The notes under the pieces were generated by a model, which had not been told where the DNA came from, did no database searches, and was given only the letters and a program-made list of their open reading frames with translations. Position numbers and translations under genes: made by a program. DNA of 35,870 nt, from assembly GCA_030431945.1 (NCBI GenBank), contig JAUIIF010000001.1:1-35870 (forward strand). The letters are read 5' to 3'. Position 1 is the first letter of the stretch; each line of letters starts with the position of its first letter. This DNA is from Bacteroidia bacterium (GTDB taxonomy: Bacteria; Bacteroidota; Bacteroidia; Chitinophagales; Saprospiraceae). This document shows positions 25,301-34,676 of the stretch, in pieces.

Positions 25301-25585
25301 TTCGGTCGTCTGCGTAACTTCCGCGAAGCCTTTACCTACGACGCCAGCTTCGTTAAGCTCCGGGAGGTAACGCTGGGCTACGACCTGCCCTCCAGCCTGC
25401 TGCAGAATACCTTTATTGGTACGGCTACGATCAGCGTCTTCGGTCGTAACCTGGCTATCCTGAGCAAGAACACGCCGAATATCGATCCTGAAAGTGCCGT
25501 TACGAACGACAACGTGCAGGGCTTCGAAAACGGTCAGAACCCTAGTGTTCGCAGCATCGGTGTGAACGTAAAACTTGGTTTCTAG
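22394..25585 (+). CDS. susC: SusC/RagA-type TonB-linked outer-membrane transporter
   Basis: A 1063-residue outer-membrane protein. Signal peptide 1-20 (ending MLAQ), then a carboxypeptidase-D-like regulatory domain (about 21-100, GTITDGNDPLIGASVLIKG and TVTDFDGNFKLSVP), a TonB plug domain (about 110-235, with LFVVDGIPI and LYGSRASNGVILITTK) and a 22-stranded barrel ending in GVNVKLGF, the usual C-terminal aromatic. It imports oligosaccharides together with the SusD lipoprotein encoded next. The divergent GH16 gene suggests beta-glucan fragments as cargo, an inference from context. Codon use is notably biased to C/G-ending and CGT codons, as expected for a highly expressed gene. Confidence 0.96.
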   Translation: MKQLIFLFILVVGGVGSMLAQRSITGTITDGNDPLIGASVLIKGTTTGTVTDFDGNFKLSVPANAEMLVVSYTGFASQDVPLTAASNYDILLAEGVQLSDVVVTALGISREEKSLGYAVDQIDGDALTRTQENSLVSSLSGRLAGAQINNSNSGLGGSANIILRGATSVTGSNRPLFVVDGIPIANNNHNGSAASVASAGRDYGTTAQDINPNDIASVSVLKGGAAAALYGSRASNGVILITTKSGSSRKGIGVTVSSGMTINNVAVLPDYQNKYGGGYSLDFQTFEFDPSVHPADWASFDGQQYPEYYADESWGPELNGQMVRHWDSWYPGENFGELRPWSANPDNIKNFYDTGISLDNSIAVSGGNDQSQFRMSYTNSDNNGVFPASKLNRNTISINASQKMGSKLTASLNGTYVNTRGEGRPAIGYGGFGDAINVQANFNEWFQRQLDMDRLANYENPDGTPRTWNLRGPDDLRAQYWESPYWVVYNDRGNDNRDRMYGNLSLKYDILPGLSITGSARTDYYNFSVNDRLASGSAANIAYAERLNVINRENNFELLANYNTSLSTDFTVDATVGGNLRQDEYSSSSSKTSGGLSVPGLYTIEASVDRPSRSDFMSTKEVQSVFGRLSLGWRSLLYVDVTGRNDWSSALEAGNNSYFYPSVSTSFVFSELLGDDGFISFGKLRGGVATVGNDPAPYQTRDGFSATDPYGSNPTFAVPNTQANRDLIAESITTIEVGLDMRFLNDRVGFDVTYYDIESKDLIINLGVSGTTGFTNVSTNAGLVTNKGVEVKLYGTPIKTRNFTWETAVNFASNENEVVELAEGQDLLSLGSYGTQFVAQVGQPYGTLIGLGYERTDAGEILIDENGFPVLASNINMGSVFPDYTGGFINDFTFKGFRLGSVIDFRKGGTLYSVSNRWGTYSGQFSNTIGLNANGVDIRQPVSEGGGIIVEGVTADGSPNTTYVDAQTHFGRLRNFREAFTYDASFVKLREVTLGYDLPSSLLQNTFIGTATISVFGRNLAILSKNTPNIDPESAVTNDNVQGFENGQNPSVRSIGVNVKLGF

Positions 25586-25597
25586 TAAGCAGGACCA

Positions 25598-25634
25598 CCG
25601 CTGGTTAGGCGGCGCAGCGCCTCGTAACCAGCGG
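25598..25634 (+). terminator. Stem-loop between susC and susD
   Basis: CCGCTGGTTA at 25598-25607 pairs perfectly with TAACCAGCGG at 25625-25634, with inner GGCG/CGCC pairing. There is no T run, so it is better read as an mRNA-stability or processing element than as a full terminator. Confidence 0.65.
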
Positions 25635-25695
25635 ATAACCTGTACCATTGCAACTATTCTCCGGCGCTGCCGGAACAATTTTAAAAACAATTACC

Positions 25696-27168
25696 ATGAA
25701 TCGCATTCTTTTTGCGTGTATGATCATGCTCGGCCTCACCGCTTGTACGGATGATTTCGAAGCCATCAATACTAACCCGAACAGCCCGGTGGCTGTTCCT
25801 TCTTCTTACCTGGTAACCCAGGCTCAGCGGGCACTTGTCGACCTGGTGGTCGGCGAAGGCTTTGCCGGTGTCGGCACTTACGGCCAGCACTACATCCAGC
25901 ACTTGTCCCAAACCCAGTACACGGACGTTACCCGCTACGATGACATCCGCACCTCTTTCTACGGCTTTTACAACGGCGGCCTTGTCGACCTGGAGCGCGT
26001 GATCGAGCTGAATACGGACGAAGCCACCCGTGATGCCATCTCTGCTTCTGGCCCTAACGAGAGCCAGATCGCTCTGGCAAAGGTGATGCAAAGCTGGGCC
26101 TTTATGTCCATGACGGACTTCTGGGGCGACATTCCCTACAGCGAAGCCCTCAAAGGAGTAGCCAACCTGAACCCCAAGTACGACGAGCAGGAGCAAATCT
26201 ACCGTGATATTGTGGCTACGCTGGTGGAAGCTGGTGACATGATTTCTTCCGACGCTGCGGGCGTTGACGGTGACATTATCTTTGGTGGTGACATGCAGCT
26301 CGTCCGTAAGTTTGCTAACAGCCTGATCCTCCGTGCCGGTATCCGCGTCTCTGACGTGGCACCAAGCCTCGGTCAGGAATGGGCGAACCTGGGCATCAGC
26401 CGTGGTGTACTGGAAAGTAATGATGAGAACATCGCCCTGAACTACCTCGGTGGTGGTGAATTCGCCAACAATACCTTCTACACCGATTTCCTGACGCGGA
26501 CGGATTACGCCATCAGTGAGCCGCTGGTTGACTTCATGGCCAACCTCGACGACCCACGTATTCCCGTATACGCTCAGCCAACGGCGACCAGTGTTGCCGG
26601 CGGCAACCCAGCCTACGTAGGTATGGTGTACGGTGTGACGGAAAGCGAAGCTGGTCAGATTTCTGTCGCAGACGTTTCCTTCCCCGGTCTGGCTTTCGTA
26701 GGTATCAATGCCCCAGCGGTATTACTTACTTACAGCGAAGTGCTCTTCAACCGGGCTGAAGCGGCTCAGCGTGGCTGGACCGGCGGTGACGCCGAAGCCC
26801 TGTACGATGCAGCCATCACGGCCAGCATGAACCAGTTCGGCATTACGGATACCGACGCCATCAACGCTTACGTCAATCAGGAAGGTGTGGACTACAACGC
26901 TGCTGACTTCGAGCAACTGATCGGTGAGCAGAAGTGGGTTGCGCTGTTCTTCCAGGGCATGGAAGCATGGTCTGAGTGGCGCCGCCTGGGCTACCCGGAA
27001 CTGGCTCCGGCTCCGGCAGCCATCCAGATAAATACCATTCCTACCCGTCGCGGCTACCCGGACAATGAATTCAGCCTGAACAACGCCAACTACCTCGAAG
27101 CACTCATGCGTCAGTTTAATACTGACGAAGACAAGCTGGACCAGAGAGTTTGGTGGGACGTTGATTAA
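25696..27168 (+). CDS. susD: SusD/RagB-family nutrient-binding lipoprotein
   Basis: A 490-residue surface lipoprotein. I chose the ATG at 25696 over the earlier one at 25648, because it yields MNRILFACMIMLGLTAC, a clean lipoprotein signal with Cys17. The mature protein has the SusD-like features FEAINTNPNSP, the helical TPR-like core, MSMTDFWGDIPYSEA, LTYSEVLFNRAEAAQRGW and the C-terminal RGYPDNEFSLN region. It belongs to the SusD-like_2 branch by overall look. It forms the lid of the SusC transporter and binds the glycan at the surface. A strong terminator follows. Confidence 0.95.
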   Translation: MNRILFACMIMLGLTACTDDFEAINTNPNSPVAVPSSYLVTQAQRALVDLVVGEGFAGVGTYGQHYIQHLSQTQYTDVTRYDDIRTSFYGFYNGGLVDLERVIELNTDEATRDAISASGPNESQIALAKVMQSWAFMSMTDFWGDIPYSEALKGVANLNPKYDEQEQIYRDIVATLVEAGDMISSDAAGVDGDIIFGGDMQLVRKFANSLILRAGIRVSDVAPSLGQEWANLGISRGVLESNDENIALNYLGGGEFANNTFYTDFLTRTDYAISEPLVDFMANLDDPRIPVYAQPTATSVAGGNPAYVGMVYGVTESEAGQISVADVSFPGLAFVGINAPAVLLTYSEVLFNRAEAAQRGWTGGDAEALYDAAITASMNQFGITDTDAINAYVNQEGVDYNAADFEQLIGEQKWVALFFQGMEAWSEWRRLGYPELAPAPAAIQINTIPTRRGYPDNEFSLNNANYLEALMRQFNTDEDKLDQRVWWDVD

Positions 27169-27237
27169 CTCCTCGGCTGATCCGTCAGTAAGGGCTATTA
27201 TTCTGTAGCCACCCTGACAGAACATCATCCAATTGGT

Positions 27238-27276
27238 GGGAGACGAAGCTCGTTGCTTCGTCTCCCATTTTATTTT
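27238..27276 (+). terminator. Terminator of the susCD operon
   Basis: GGGAGACGAAGC pairs perfectly with GCTTCGTCTCCC around a TCGTT loop and is followed by ATTTTATTTT. It lies 70 bp after the susD stop and just before the next gene. Confidence 0.88.
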
Positions 27277-27293
27277 CGATACTTTGTCTACGT

Positions 27294-28421
27294 ATGTGCC
27301 CACGAACTATCCTTTGCTATTGTCTGTTCTTCCTGCTCCTGACGGGGTGCCCGGCCGACCGGCCCATTGTCCCTACCCCCGGCACCATCCCCGAACCCGC
27401 CGCCAGTATTGATACCGGCCGCCTCGGCGAAGCAGAATACGTTATTTTCAGTAACGGGCGTCGTGGCATTCTCACCGCCTTTTACCGAAACACCTCCGGC
27501 AGTAGCAGGCTTCTCGAGCTATCTCCTCTCGACAACGGGCGAACCATGGAAATCCTCCAGGACGACACGGGCACGATCTACGACATTTTCGGGCACGGGG
27601 CAGGTGGCGCAAATGACGGCCAGAGCCTTCAGGCAGTTTCTCAGGGGTTAGCTTTCTGGTTGGTTTACGGTGGACTTTTTCCCGGCGCCCCCCTGGATGA
27701 CTTGCCCGGAGCCGTTCCGGATACCTTGTCCTTACGGTATAACGGCACTTATGACATCCCCGTCAACAGCCTCTACACCGGGACTGGATTCGGGATCATT
27801 GCTCCGCTGGACAATCCGGAATTCATTGAGTTCAACCGTCGGACAGAAGCCATTCCCTCCGGAATTGAGGAAGATGATCAACTGGTCGGAATCAGCCTGA
27901 ACGGTGACACCCGTCTTTACCCACTACCGATTCTTGCCGCGCACGAAATCGTCAATGATGTAGTGGGGGGTATTCCGGTAGCCATCACTTATTCCCCCCT
28001 TTCCGGTTCCGCCCGCGTCTGGCGCCGCCCTGGTGCGGCGGGTAACCAACTCGGCGTAACCGGGATGTTGGCTAATAGTGCCATGTTAATGTTTGACCGG
28101 TCACAGACCGCCAATCATTACCACCAGATTACCGGCCGGTGCGTTACGGGCTTCTGCCGGGATCAATTTCTCGAACCCATCAATTATCTAATTACTTCGT
28201 GGACACACTGGCGGAATTTGCTGTCTGAAGTAAAGGTCCTCCTCCCCTCCCCCAGCATCGATGTGGATCGGGCCCGGAGAATGGATCCCCGCATCAGAGG
28301 TACGGTGCCCCACGGCTTCCCGGTGGATTTCTTCGATCCACGCCTCCCGGAGAAAGAACTGACCTTTGGCCTCACCAACGGCCTGGAAGGGCGAAGCTAC
28401 ACCCTCGGTCAATTTGAATAG
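27294..28421 (+). CDS. DUF3179-family lipoprotein
   Basis: A 375-residue exported lipoprotein (lipobox LLTGC, Cys19). The DUF3179 domain fills about residues 160-375, with LVGISLNGDTRLYPLPILAAHEIVND, GVTGMLANSAMLMFDR and FDPRLPEKELTFGL. In typical family members the core motif is CPLC; here it is SPLS (residues 234-237), so the two cysteines, thought to be functional, are lost. The N-terminal 45-150 part is a separate beta-rich region. Function of the family is unknown. It follows the susCD terminator closely and probably has its own promoter overlapping that region. Confidence 0.88.
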   Translation: MCPRTILCYCLFFLLLTGCPADRPIVPTPGTIPEPAASIDTGRLGEAEYVIFSNGRRGILTAFYRNTSGSSRLLELSPLDNGRTMEILQDDTGTIYDIFGHGAGGANDGQSLQAVSQGLAFWLVYGGLFPGAPLDDLPGAVPDTLSLRYNGTYDIPVNSLYTGTGFGIIAPLDNPEFIEFNRRTEAIPSGIEEDDQLVGISLNGDTRLYPLPILAAHEIVNDVVGGIPVAITYSPLSGSARVWRRPGAAGNQLGVTGMLANSAMLMFDRSQTANHYHQITGRCVTGFCRDQFLEPINYLITSWTHWRNLLSEVKVLLPSPSIDVDRARRMDPRIRGTVPHGFPVDFFDPRLPEKELTFGLTNGLEGRSYTLGQFE

Positions 28422-28422
28422 G

Positions 28423-28439
28423 AGCCCCGCAGCGGGGCT
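28423..28439 (+). terminator. Hairpin at the end of the DUF3179 gene
   Basis: AGCCCCGCAGCGGGGCT is a perfect inverted repeat around one base, two bases after the stop codon. No T run follows, so it may be a weak terminator or 3' stabilizer. Confidence 0.5.
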
Positions 28440-28573
28440 TGACAACTTTTGCCACCGCTGGAATCCCCCCTTAAAAAGCAGTCGGCACCGACCAGAGCTA
28501 CTTCCGCCTGCCCTACCCCAACGGGGTTATACTTGACTTCAGGGTCCTGCCCACTGCTACAATAACTCTACCC

Positions 28574-28591
28574 TGCACCCGCGTGCGCGCC
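28574..28591 (+). repeat. Dispersed 18-bp motif, copy F
   Basis: TGCACCCGCGTGCGCGCC, one change from consensus, preceded by a pyrimidine run and followed by CCAAAAA. It lies directly beyond the T tract of the ATP operon terminator, between convergent genes. Confidence 0.6.
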
Positions 28592-28593
28592 CC

Positions 28594-28632
28594 AAAAAGA
28601 AACCCCGTCAACACCAGAGGTTGACGGGGTTT
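28594..28632 (-). terminator. Terminator of the ATP synthase operon
   Basis: AACCCCGTCAAC and GTTGACGGGGTT form a perfect 12-bp stem with a 7-nt loop; on the minus strand it is followed by TCTTTTT. It lies 26 bp after the atpG stop. Confidence 0.9.
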
Positions 28633-28657
28633 GCGGTAATTCTGAACGCGGACTTCC

Positions 28658-29554
28658 TTAGCCGGCCTCCAGTGCGGCTGCACCGGAAACAATTTCGAGG
28701 ATTTCCGTAGTAATTGCTTCCTGACGTGCTTTGTTGTAGCTGATCTTCAGCTCCTTCAGCAGTTCAGTAGCGTTTTCCGTGGCCTTGTCCATCGCCGTCA
28801 TGCGCGCACCGTGCTCGGAGGCATTGGTATCGAGCAGGAAGGACTGGAACTTAGTTTTCAGGATCGTTGGCACCAGCTCTTCCAGGAGGACTTCCTTGCT
28901 GGGTTCGAAGATGTAGTCTGCCTTGGTGTGCTTTTCCCCCTCGTTGGCGGCGTGATCGTCCACCACCGGCAAAAACTGCTCTGCGATGGCAAACTGCACG
29001 GCGGCATTGCGGAAGCGGGCGTAAGCGACGTAAACACTGTCGTAGACCCCTGCTGCGAAACGGTTCATGATCAGTTCCGGCACCTTCTTGGTTTCCTCGA
29101 AGGAAAGATCAGCCATCAACTCCTGATACTTGGTATTGATGGTTACGCCCTGCTTGCCCCGGTAATTCCGGGCGAAGAATTCGGCTCCTTTCTTACCGAT
29201 GCAGATGACTTCCAACTCGTTGTAGCCGGTAAGTTTCTCTTCGATGGCCGCAACCGCTGCCTTGATCACGTTGGTGTTGAAAGCTCCGGCCAGGCCGCGG
29301 CTGGAGGTAATGACCACCACACAAGCCTTATTGACCGGACGAACCTTATTGAAAACCGTTGACCCGTCTCCTTCCAGGTTGGAAAGAATATTGGTCAGCA
29401 TTTCGCTCAGCTTCAGGGCGTAGGGACGCATTTCCGTAATCCGCTGAGCCGCACGGCTCATCTTGGCGGCAGAAACCATTTTCATGGCAGAGGTAATCTG
29501 CTTGGTGTTTTGCACCGATCCGATCCGCTCCCGTACTTCCTTTAAGTTAGCCAT
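28658..29554 (-). CDS. atpG: ATP synthase F1 gamma subunit
   Basis: A 298-residue rotor-shaft subunit of the usual length. The N-terminus MANLKEVRERIGSVQNTKQIT and the C-terminal helix RMTAMDKATENATELLKEL..YNKARQEAITTEILEIVSGA are the conserved coiled-coil pair that turns inside the alpha3beta3 head. The central Rossmann-like part contains ITSSRGLAGAFN. It is the last gene of the minus-strand operon and is separated from atpA by 156 bp with two strong inverted repeats. Confidence 0.98.
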   Translation of the reverse strand: MANLKEVRERIGSVQNTKQITSAMKMVSAAKMSRAAQRITEMRPYALKLSEMLTNILSNLEGDGSTVFNKVRPVNKACVVVITSSRGLAGAFNTNVIKAAVAAIEEKLTGYNELEVICIGKKGAEFFARNYRGKQGVTINTKYQELMADLSFEETKKVPELIMNRFAAGVYDSVYVAYARFRNAAVQFAIAEQFLPVVDDHAANEGEKHTKADYIFEPSKEVLLEELVPTILKTKFQSFLLDTNASEHGARMTAMDKATENATELLKELKISYNKARQEAITTEILEIVSGAAALEAG

Positions 29555-29595
29555 CTAGTTAGTATTGTAGTAGTATGGTAATGTAGTAATGTAGT

Positions 29596-29702
29596 CGGGC
29601 GGGAGAGGTAAACAGCTGCTACCGTGACCTCCCGGCCCGTAATAGTTCCGGTAGTTTGGTGGTCAGGAAGGGATTGTAATCGCCCCTGGCCAAACTACCG
29701 GA
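29596..29702 (-). promoter_or_regulatory. Two stem-loops between atpA and atpG
   Basis: TCCGGTAGTTTGG at 29647-29659 is perfectly mirrored by CCAAACTACCGGA at 29690-29702. A second, imperfect pair joins CGGGCGGGAG (29596-29605) with CCTCCCGGCCCG (29628-29639). No T run follows, so they may lower readthrough or protect mRNA ends rather than end the operon. Confidence 0.6.
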
Positions 29703-29710
29703 CTACCTTA

Positions 29711-31294
<1,584 letters not shown>

Positions 31295-31358
31295 GGTTGC
31301 TATGCTTTAAAGATGCTTAGTTGTAGTTGATGTTGGGTAGTTCTGCACCGAAGCCGAA

Positions 31359-31901
31359 CTAGTTAGCGAGTGTTTTTTTGATTTCACTCAGCTTGTGCGC
31401 CACGCTGGCGTCGTAGACCTTACCGTCGAACTCCAGGATAAAGCCGCCCATGATGGAGGGGTCTATCTTGGTTTCCAGCTCAATGGTTGCTTCCGTCTTA
31501 CCGGCAGCTGCCAGCTGAGACTTGATGGCTTCCAGGCTGGCCGCGTCGAGGGCCGTGGCACTGGTCACCTTCACGGAAGTGATCTTATTCAGCGTTTTGT
31601 ACTGGTCATTAAAGGCACCGAGAATACCGAGCAGGTCAGCTTCACGTCCTTTGGTGATGAGTACCTTGACGAAGGTTTTCGTCAGGTCGGATACGCCGGC
31701 TTTGTCCAACAACTCCTTGAAGACAGCTTTCTTCTTAGTGGCGTTGATGACCGGACTCTGCAGCAAAATCGCCAGATCGCGGTTGGCGCCCATAGCGATG
31801 AGGTCGTCCACATCTCCTTTGATGGTGGCGAGTTCGTTGCGCTCAAGGGCCAGGTCCAACAGTGATTTAGCGTAGCGGGTTGCTACTTGTTGATTGGTCA
31901 T
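31359..31901 (-). CDS. atpH: ATP synthase F1 delta subunit (OSCP)
   Basis: A 180-residue stator subunit that links the F1 head to the b subunits. Family features are MTNQQVATRYAKSLLDLA at the N-terminus and the C-terminal block IDPSIMGGFILEFDGKVYDASVAHKLSEI. The start codon lies inside the end of atpF, a 35-bp overlap, which suggests translational coupling. Length is normal. Confidence 0.97.
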   Translation of the reverse strand: MTNQQVATRYAKSLLDLALERNELATIKGDVDDLIAMGANRDLAILLQSPVINATKKKAVFKELLDKAGVSDLTKTFVKVLITKGREADLLGILGAFNDQYKTLNKITSVKVTSATALDAASLEAIKSQLAAAGKTEATIELETKIDPSIMGGFILEFDGKVYDASVAHKLSEIKKTLAN

Positions 31902-32424
31902 GCCGGGATGAGTAGTTGAGGTTCTTTACCAGTTCGTTTACCAGGGCGGTCTGATTGGCATCGCTTTTCAGTTCCTTCTGCAGGACCTTTTCCGCAATGT
32001 CAATAGCCATAGTGCCTACTTCTTTTTTCAGGTCAGCCATGGCACTGTCGCGCATGTTGGCGATTTCCCGTTGGGCATCGGTAGATACTTTCTGAGCGGC
32101 TTCCTTGGCTTCGGTCACGGCTTCTTCCTTACGCTTACGGGCAAAGGCCTCAGCGTCGGCGATGATGCGGGTGCTTTCTTCACGGGCTTCGGCCAGCAGT
32201 TTGGCGTTGTCATCCTTCAACTGAGCCATCTGCGCCTGTACGCGCTTGGCTTCGTCAATGGAATCCTGGATTTCTTCGTCCCGCTTCTTCAGGGCCTTTT
32301 GAATGGGCTTGAAGGCAGCACGGCCGACAAAGAAGTAAACCAGCAGGAAGATAACCAGCGTCCAGAGCAACAGCCCCGGATCGGGCTTAAGTACGTTAAA
32401 GTCGGCGAGAAGGAAGGAGTACAT
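31867..32424 (-). CDS. atpF: ATP synthase Fo b subunit
   Basis: A 185-residue peripheral-stalk subunit: an N-terminal membrane segment (about 18-38, LLLWTLVIFLLVYFFVG) followed by a long charged helix (40-160) that dimerizes as a right-handed coiled coil. The C-terminal tail (YSSRHDQSTSSNPLR) is encoded within the atpH start region, because the reading frames overlap by 35 bp. Only one b-type gene is present, as usual for Bacteroidota. Confidence 0.97.
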   Translation of the reverse strand: MYSFLLADFNVLKPDPGLLLWTLVIFLLVYFFVGRAAFKPIQKALKKRDEEIQDSIDEAKRVQAQMAQLKDDNAKLLAEAREESTRIIADAEAFARKRKEEAVTEAKEAAQKVSTDAQREIANMRDSAMADLKKEVGTMAIDIAEKVLQKELKSDANQTALVNELVKNLNYSSRHDQSTSSNPLR

Positions 32425-32470
32425 AATTCGTAAAATTTCTTACGCTTAAATAACAGGAGAAATCAAAGTT

Positions 32471-32511
32471 GGCACCGAAACCGCCGCCAAGCGCGGTTCG
32501 GTTCCGGTGCC
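32471..32511 (-). promoter_or_regulatory. Stem-loop between atpE and atpF
   Basis: GGCACCGAAACCG at 32471-32483 and CGGTTCCGGTGCC at 32499-32511 pair with one mismatch. It lies in the 128-bp gap after atpE and could protect the atpE message or reduce readthrough, matching the need for many c subunits. Role inferred. Confidence 0.55.
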
Positions 32512-32552
32512 GTTGTGGTTGTATTGCGGATCAATACTTCGCGTCGAAGTAA

Positions 32553-32744
32553 TTAGGCGATGAGGCCTACAACGATGGCGAAGAGCGCAGCACCCTCAAC
32601 GAGGGCGGCGGTGATGATCATAGCGGTCCGGATGTCACCGGATGCTTCTGGCTGACGTGCGATAGCCTCCGTAGACTTAGCACCAATCATACCTACACCA
32701 ATACCGGCACCGAGTGCCGCAATACCTGCTCCAATAGCTCCCAT
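32553..32744 (-). CDS. atpE: ATP synthase Fo c subunit
   Basis: A 63-residue rotor-ring proteolipid: two hydrophobic helices joined by the polar loop ARQPEASGDIRT. The ion-binding carboxylate is Glu50 (AALVEGAALFA). The Na+-type ligands are absent: helix 1 has GIGVGMI where Na+ rings have GIGQG, and no Ser follows the Glu, so the ring is expected to carry protons. It is slightly shorter than many c subunits, starting directly in helix 1; the frame is open upstream but offers no ATG. Confidence 0.95.
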   Translation of the reverse strand: MGAIGAGIAALGAGIGVGMIGAKSTEAIARQPEASGDIRTAMIITAALVEGAALFAIVVGLIA

Positions 32745-32818
32745 GATTAGGAAATTTAAGCGATGAAAAAAAGAATGATTCGTTGACGCTGCGACCGTTG
32801 CCGCAACGGGTTTGTTTT

Positions 32819-34114
32819 TTAGTGGTGGGCTACCGCTTCCGCGTAAGCACTGCCGTGCGTGTGATCTACGGCATGGTCTTCGTCGTGGTGGTCATGATCT
32901 TCAACGGCTGCTCCGATGTAACTCGCAGCCAGGATGGAGAAGATGAACGCCTGCAGAAAGGCGACCAGCAGTTCGATCAGGTTCATGAAAGCCGTAAAGG
33001 CACCGCCGACGATCAGGCCGGTGATGCCACCGCCCGTGTTCGTACCGTTGTTGCCGAAGACGAAGGTCAGACCAATCAGGCTCAGGATGATGATGTGCCC
33101 GGCCGTAATGTTGGCGAACAGACGAATCATCAGGGAGAAAGGCTTAATGATCAGGCCCAGCAGTTCAACCGGGGTCAGGATGACCAGTACCCATTTCGGT
33201 ACGCCGGGCATCGCGAAGATGTGTCCCCAGTAGTGCTTGTTACCATTAATGTTGGTGATGATGAACACCAGCAAGGCCAGGCACAGGGTCACGGCAATGT
33301 TGCCCGTCACGTTGGCGCTGCCCGGGAAGATCGGAATCAGACCGAAGAGGTTACAGAACAGGATGAAGAAGAACAGGCACATGATAAAGGGCTGGAAGCG
33401 TTCGTAGTGCTCCTCGCCGATCATTGGCTTGGTTACCTCGTCCCGGATAAAGACGAAAATCGGCTCAAAGAGGGACTGCATGCCACTGGGGGCCTTGCCT
33501 TCGTTCTTTTCGTAAGACCGCTTGATGCGTCCCCAAACGAAAATCAGCAGCAGAGCCGCCAGAAACATCGTAAAGACGTTCTTGGTGACACTGAAATCGT
33601 AGAAGCTGGTGATGCCGCCACCGACGAGTCCGCCATCCAGGGTAGAAGGCTGATCCAGTTCATATTCCTTCCCCTGGTAAGTTACCAGACCGAGGTCGCG
33701 TTCTTTACCGTCCACCTCGTGCGTCGTCATGTGTACGGCGTGATCACTTTCCAGGTCGACGTGGCCCATCGGGAAGGAAGGGTCCGCCACCCGGTTCACC
33801 CGGCCGTGGTTGAGGACGTAACCGTCAACGGCCGTTGCCCCGTGGTGAAACATATTGCTGAGACCAAACGTGAAACCGTGGCCCGGAGCGTAGAGAATCA
33901 CCGGCAGGGGGATGGAGTAATGACCGAAAAGGTGAAATTCGTTCGCATCGGAGATGTGGCTCATGACCGTTCCGACCGGGTCGTAAGCAGCTTCATCCCC
34001 GTGAGTAGAACTATCTTGCTCATGGTGCTCTTCTTCTGGGTGCTCCGCTTCCTGAGCGAAGACAAATCCGGTGCTTAAAAGCAGTAAAAACAGCAGACGC
34101 AGGGCCAATTTCAT
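32819..34114 (-). CDS. atpB: ATP synthase Fo a subunit with N-terminal extension
   Basis: A 431-residue a subunit, much longer than the roughly 270 residues of E. coli. I chose the ATG at 34114, because it starts a clean signal peptide (MKLALRLLFLLLLSTGFVFAQ); an ATG 27 bp upstream is possible. After it comes a His/Glu/Asp-rich exported segment (EHPEEEHHEQ) and a globular extension of about 150 residues, typical for Bacteroidota. The membrane part (from about 190) has the essential arginine in MIRLFANITAGH. The C-terminus is again His/Asp-rich (DHDHHDEDH). It is the first gene of the operon. Confidence 0.95.
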   Translation of the reverse strand: MKLALRLLFLLLLSTGFVFAQEAEHPEEEHHEQDSSTHGDEAAYDPVGTVMSHISDANEFHLFGHYSIPLPVILYAPGHGFTFGLSNMFHHGATAVDGYVLNHGRVNRVADPSFPMGHVDLESDHAVHMTTHEVDGKERDLGLVTYQGKEYELDQPSTLDGGLVGGGITSFYDFSVTKNVFTMFLAALLLIFVWGRIKRSYEKNEGKAPSGMQSLFEPIFVFIRDEVTKPMIGEEHYERFQPFIMCLFFFILFCNLFGLIPIFPGSANVTGNIAVTLCLALLVFIITNINGNKHYWGHIFAMPGVPKWVLVILTPVELLGLIIKPFSLMIRLFANITAGHIIILSLIGLTFVFGNNGTNTGGGITGLIVGGAFTAFMNLIELLVAFLQAFIFSILAASYIGAAVEDHDHHDEDHAVDHTHGSAYAEAVAHH

Positions 34115-34149
34115 AAGGAGAAATTTTCGGGGCTTTCCCAATTGAGCCG

Positions 34150-34157
34150 CAAAGGTA
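34150..34157 (-). promoter_or_regulatory. Candidate -7 element of the ATP synthase operon
   Basis: The minus strand reads TACCTTTG, an exact TAnnTTTG match, 36 bp upstream of the atpB start. A -33 element is not clear. Confidence 0.5.
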
Positions 34158-34302
34158 CACCGTTCCTACTTATTATGCTAGTTACACTTAGGGTTTTTTC
34201 TCCTCTTGACGGGGTTGTGAGCAAGTAAGCACACCGCCGTCTTCCCTTTTCACTGCCACTGGCGGTTCTCTTCCCACATTCGTTTTGCGACGTAAGTTTT
34301 TT

Positions 34303-34620
34303 GGGCGCGGTCGCAGGTGCAGGCAAAGCAGTCAGGAGCAAGGTGGCAGCTGGTGCAGGGAAACGGCCTTCCCCAGGGCCATCACAAGCTCGTCCGCCGA
34401 GGCGCGAGGAACGAGCTGACTCGTCGGCCGAGCGGAGCGGAGACTTAAAACCCGGTCGGCGGACGAGTCAGGCCGCGTTGCGGCCGCCTCGGCCGACGAC
34501 CTGGCTCGTAGGCCGAGCGGAGCGAAAAGCCGCCAGCAGCTAGCGGCAGCCCGGAACGGAATCAGCTCCCGGCGTCGCGCTTTGCCCAATTACCCTTCCT
34601 TGCACCTGCGTTCGCGCCCC
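34303..34620. repeat. Structured 318-bp element bounded by inverted dispersed motifs (copies G and H)
   Basis: The left end GGCGCGGTCGCAGGTGCA (34304-34321) and right end TGCACCTGCGTTCGCGCC (34601-34618) are inverted copies of the dispersed motif, and the match extends outward to TTTTGGG and CCCCAAAA. Inside, CTCGTCCGCCGA (34389) is inverted at 34456-34467, TCGTCGGCCGAG (34421) is inverted at 34488-34499, and GGCCGAGCGGAGCG is directly repeated at 34426 and 34511. No gene is evident. The layout recalls a MITE, but no target-site duplication is visible. Confidence 0.65.
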
Positions 34621-34640
34621 CAAAAGCCCGCTTAACTAAT

Positions 34641-34648
34641 TATCTTTG
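34641..34648 (+). promoter_or_regulatory. Candidate -7 element for the 34677 gene
   Basis: TATCTTTG is an exact TAnnTTTG match 28 bp before the ATG at 34677 and just downstream of motif copy H. No clear -33 element is seen. Confidence 0.5.
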
Positions 34649-34676
34649 CGCGATCATTATTAAAGCCACCTAGCAA

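Noticed and set aside
32783..34078. 431-codon open frame antisense to atpB and a 375-codon one antisense to atpA (29900-31027)
   Set aside because: Both lie fully opposite well-supported ATP synthase genes and have low-complexity, charged translations typical of shadow frames.
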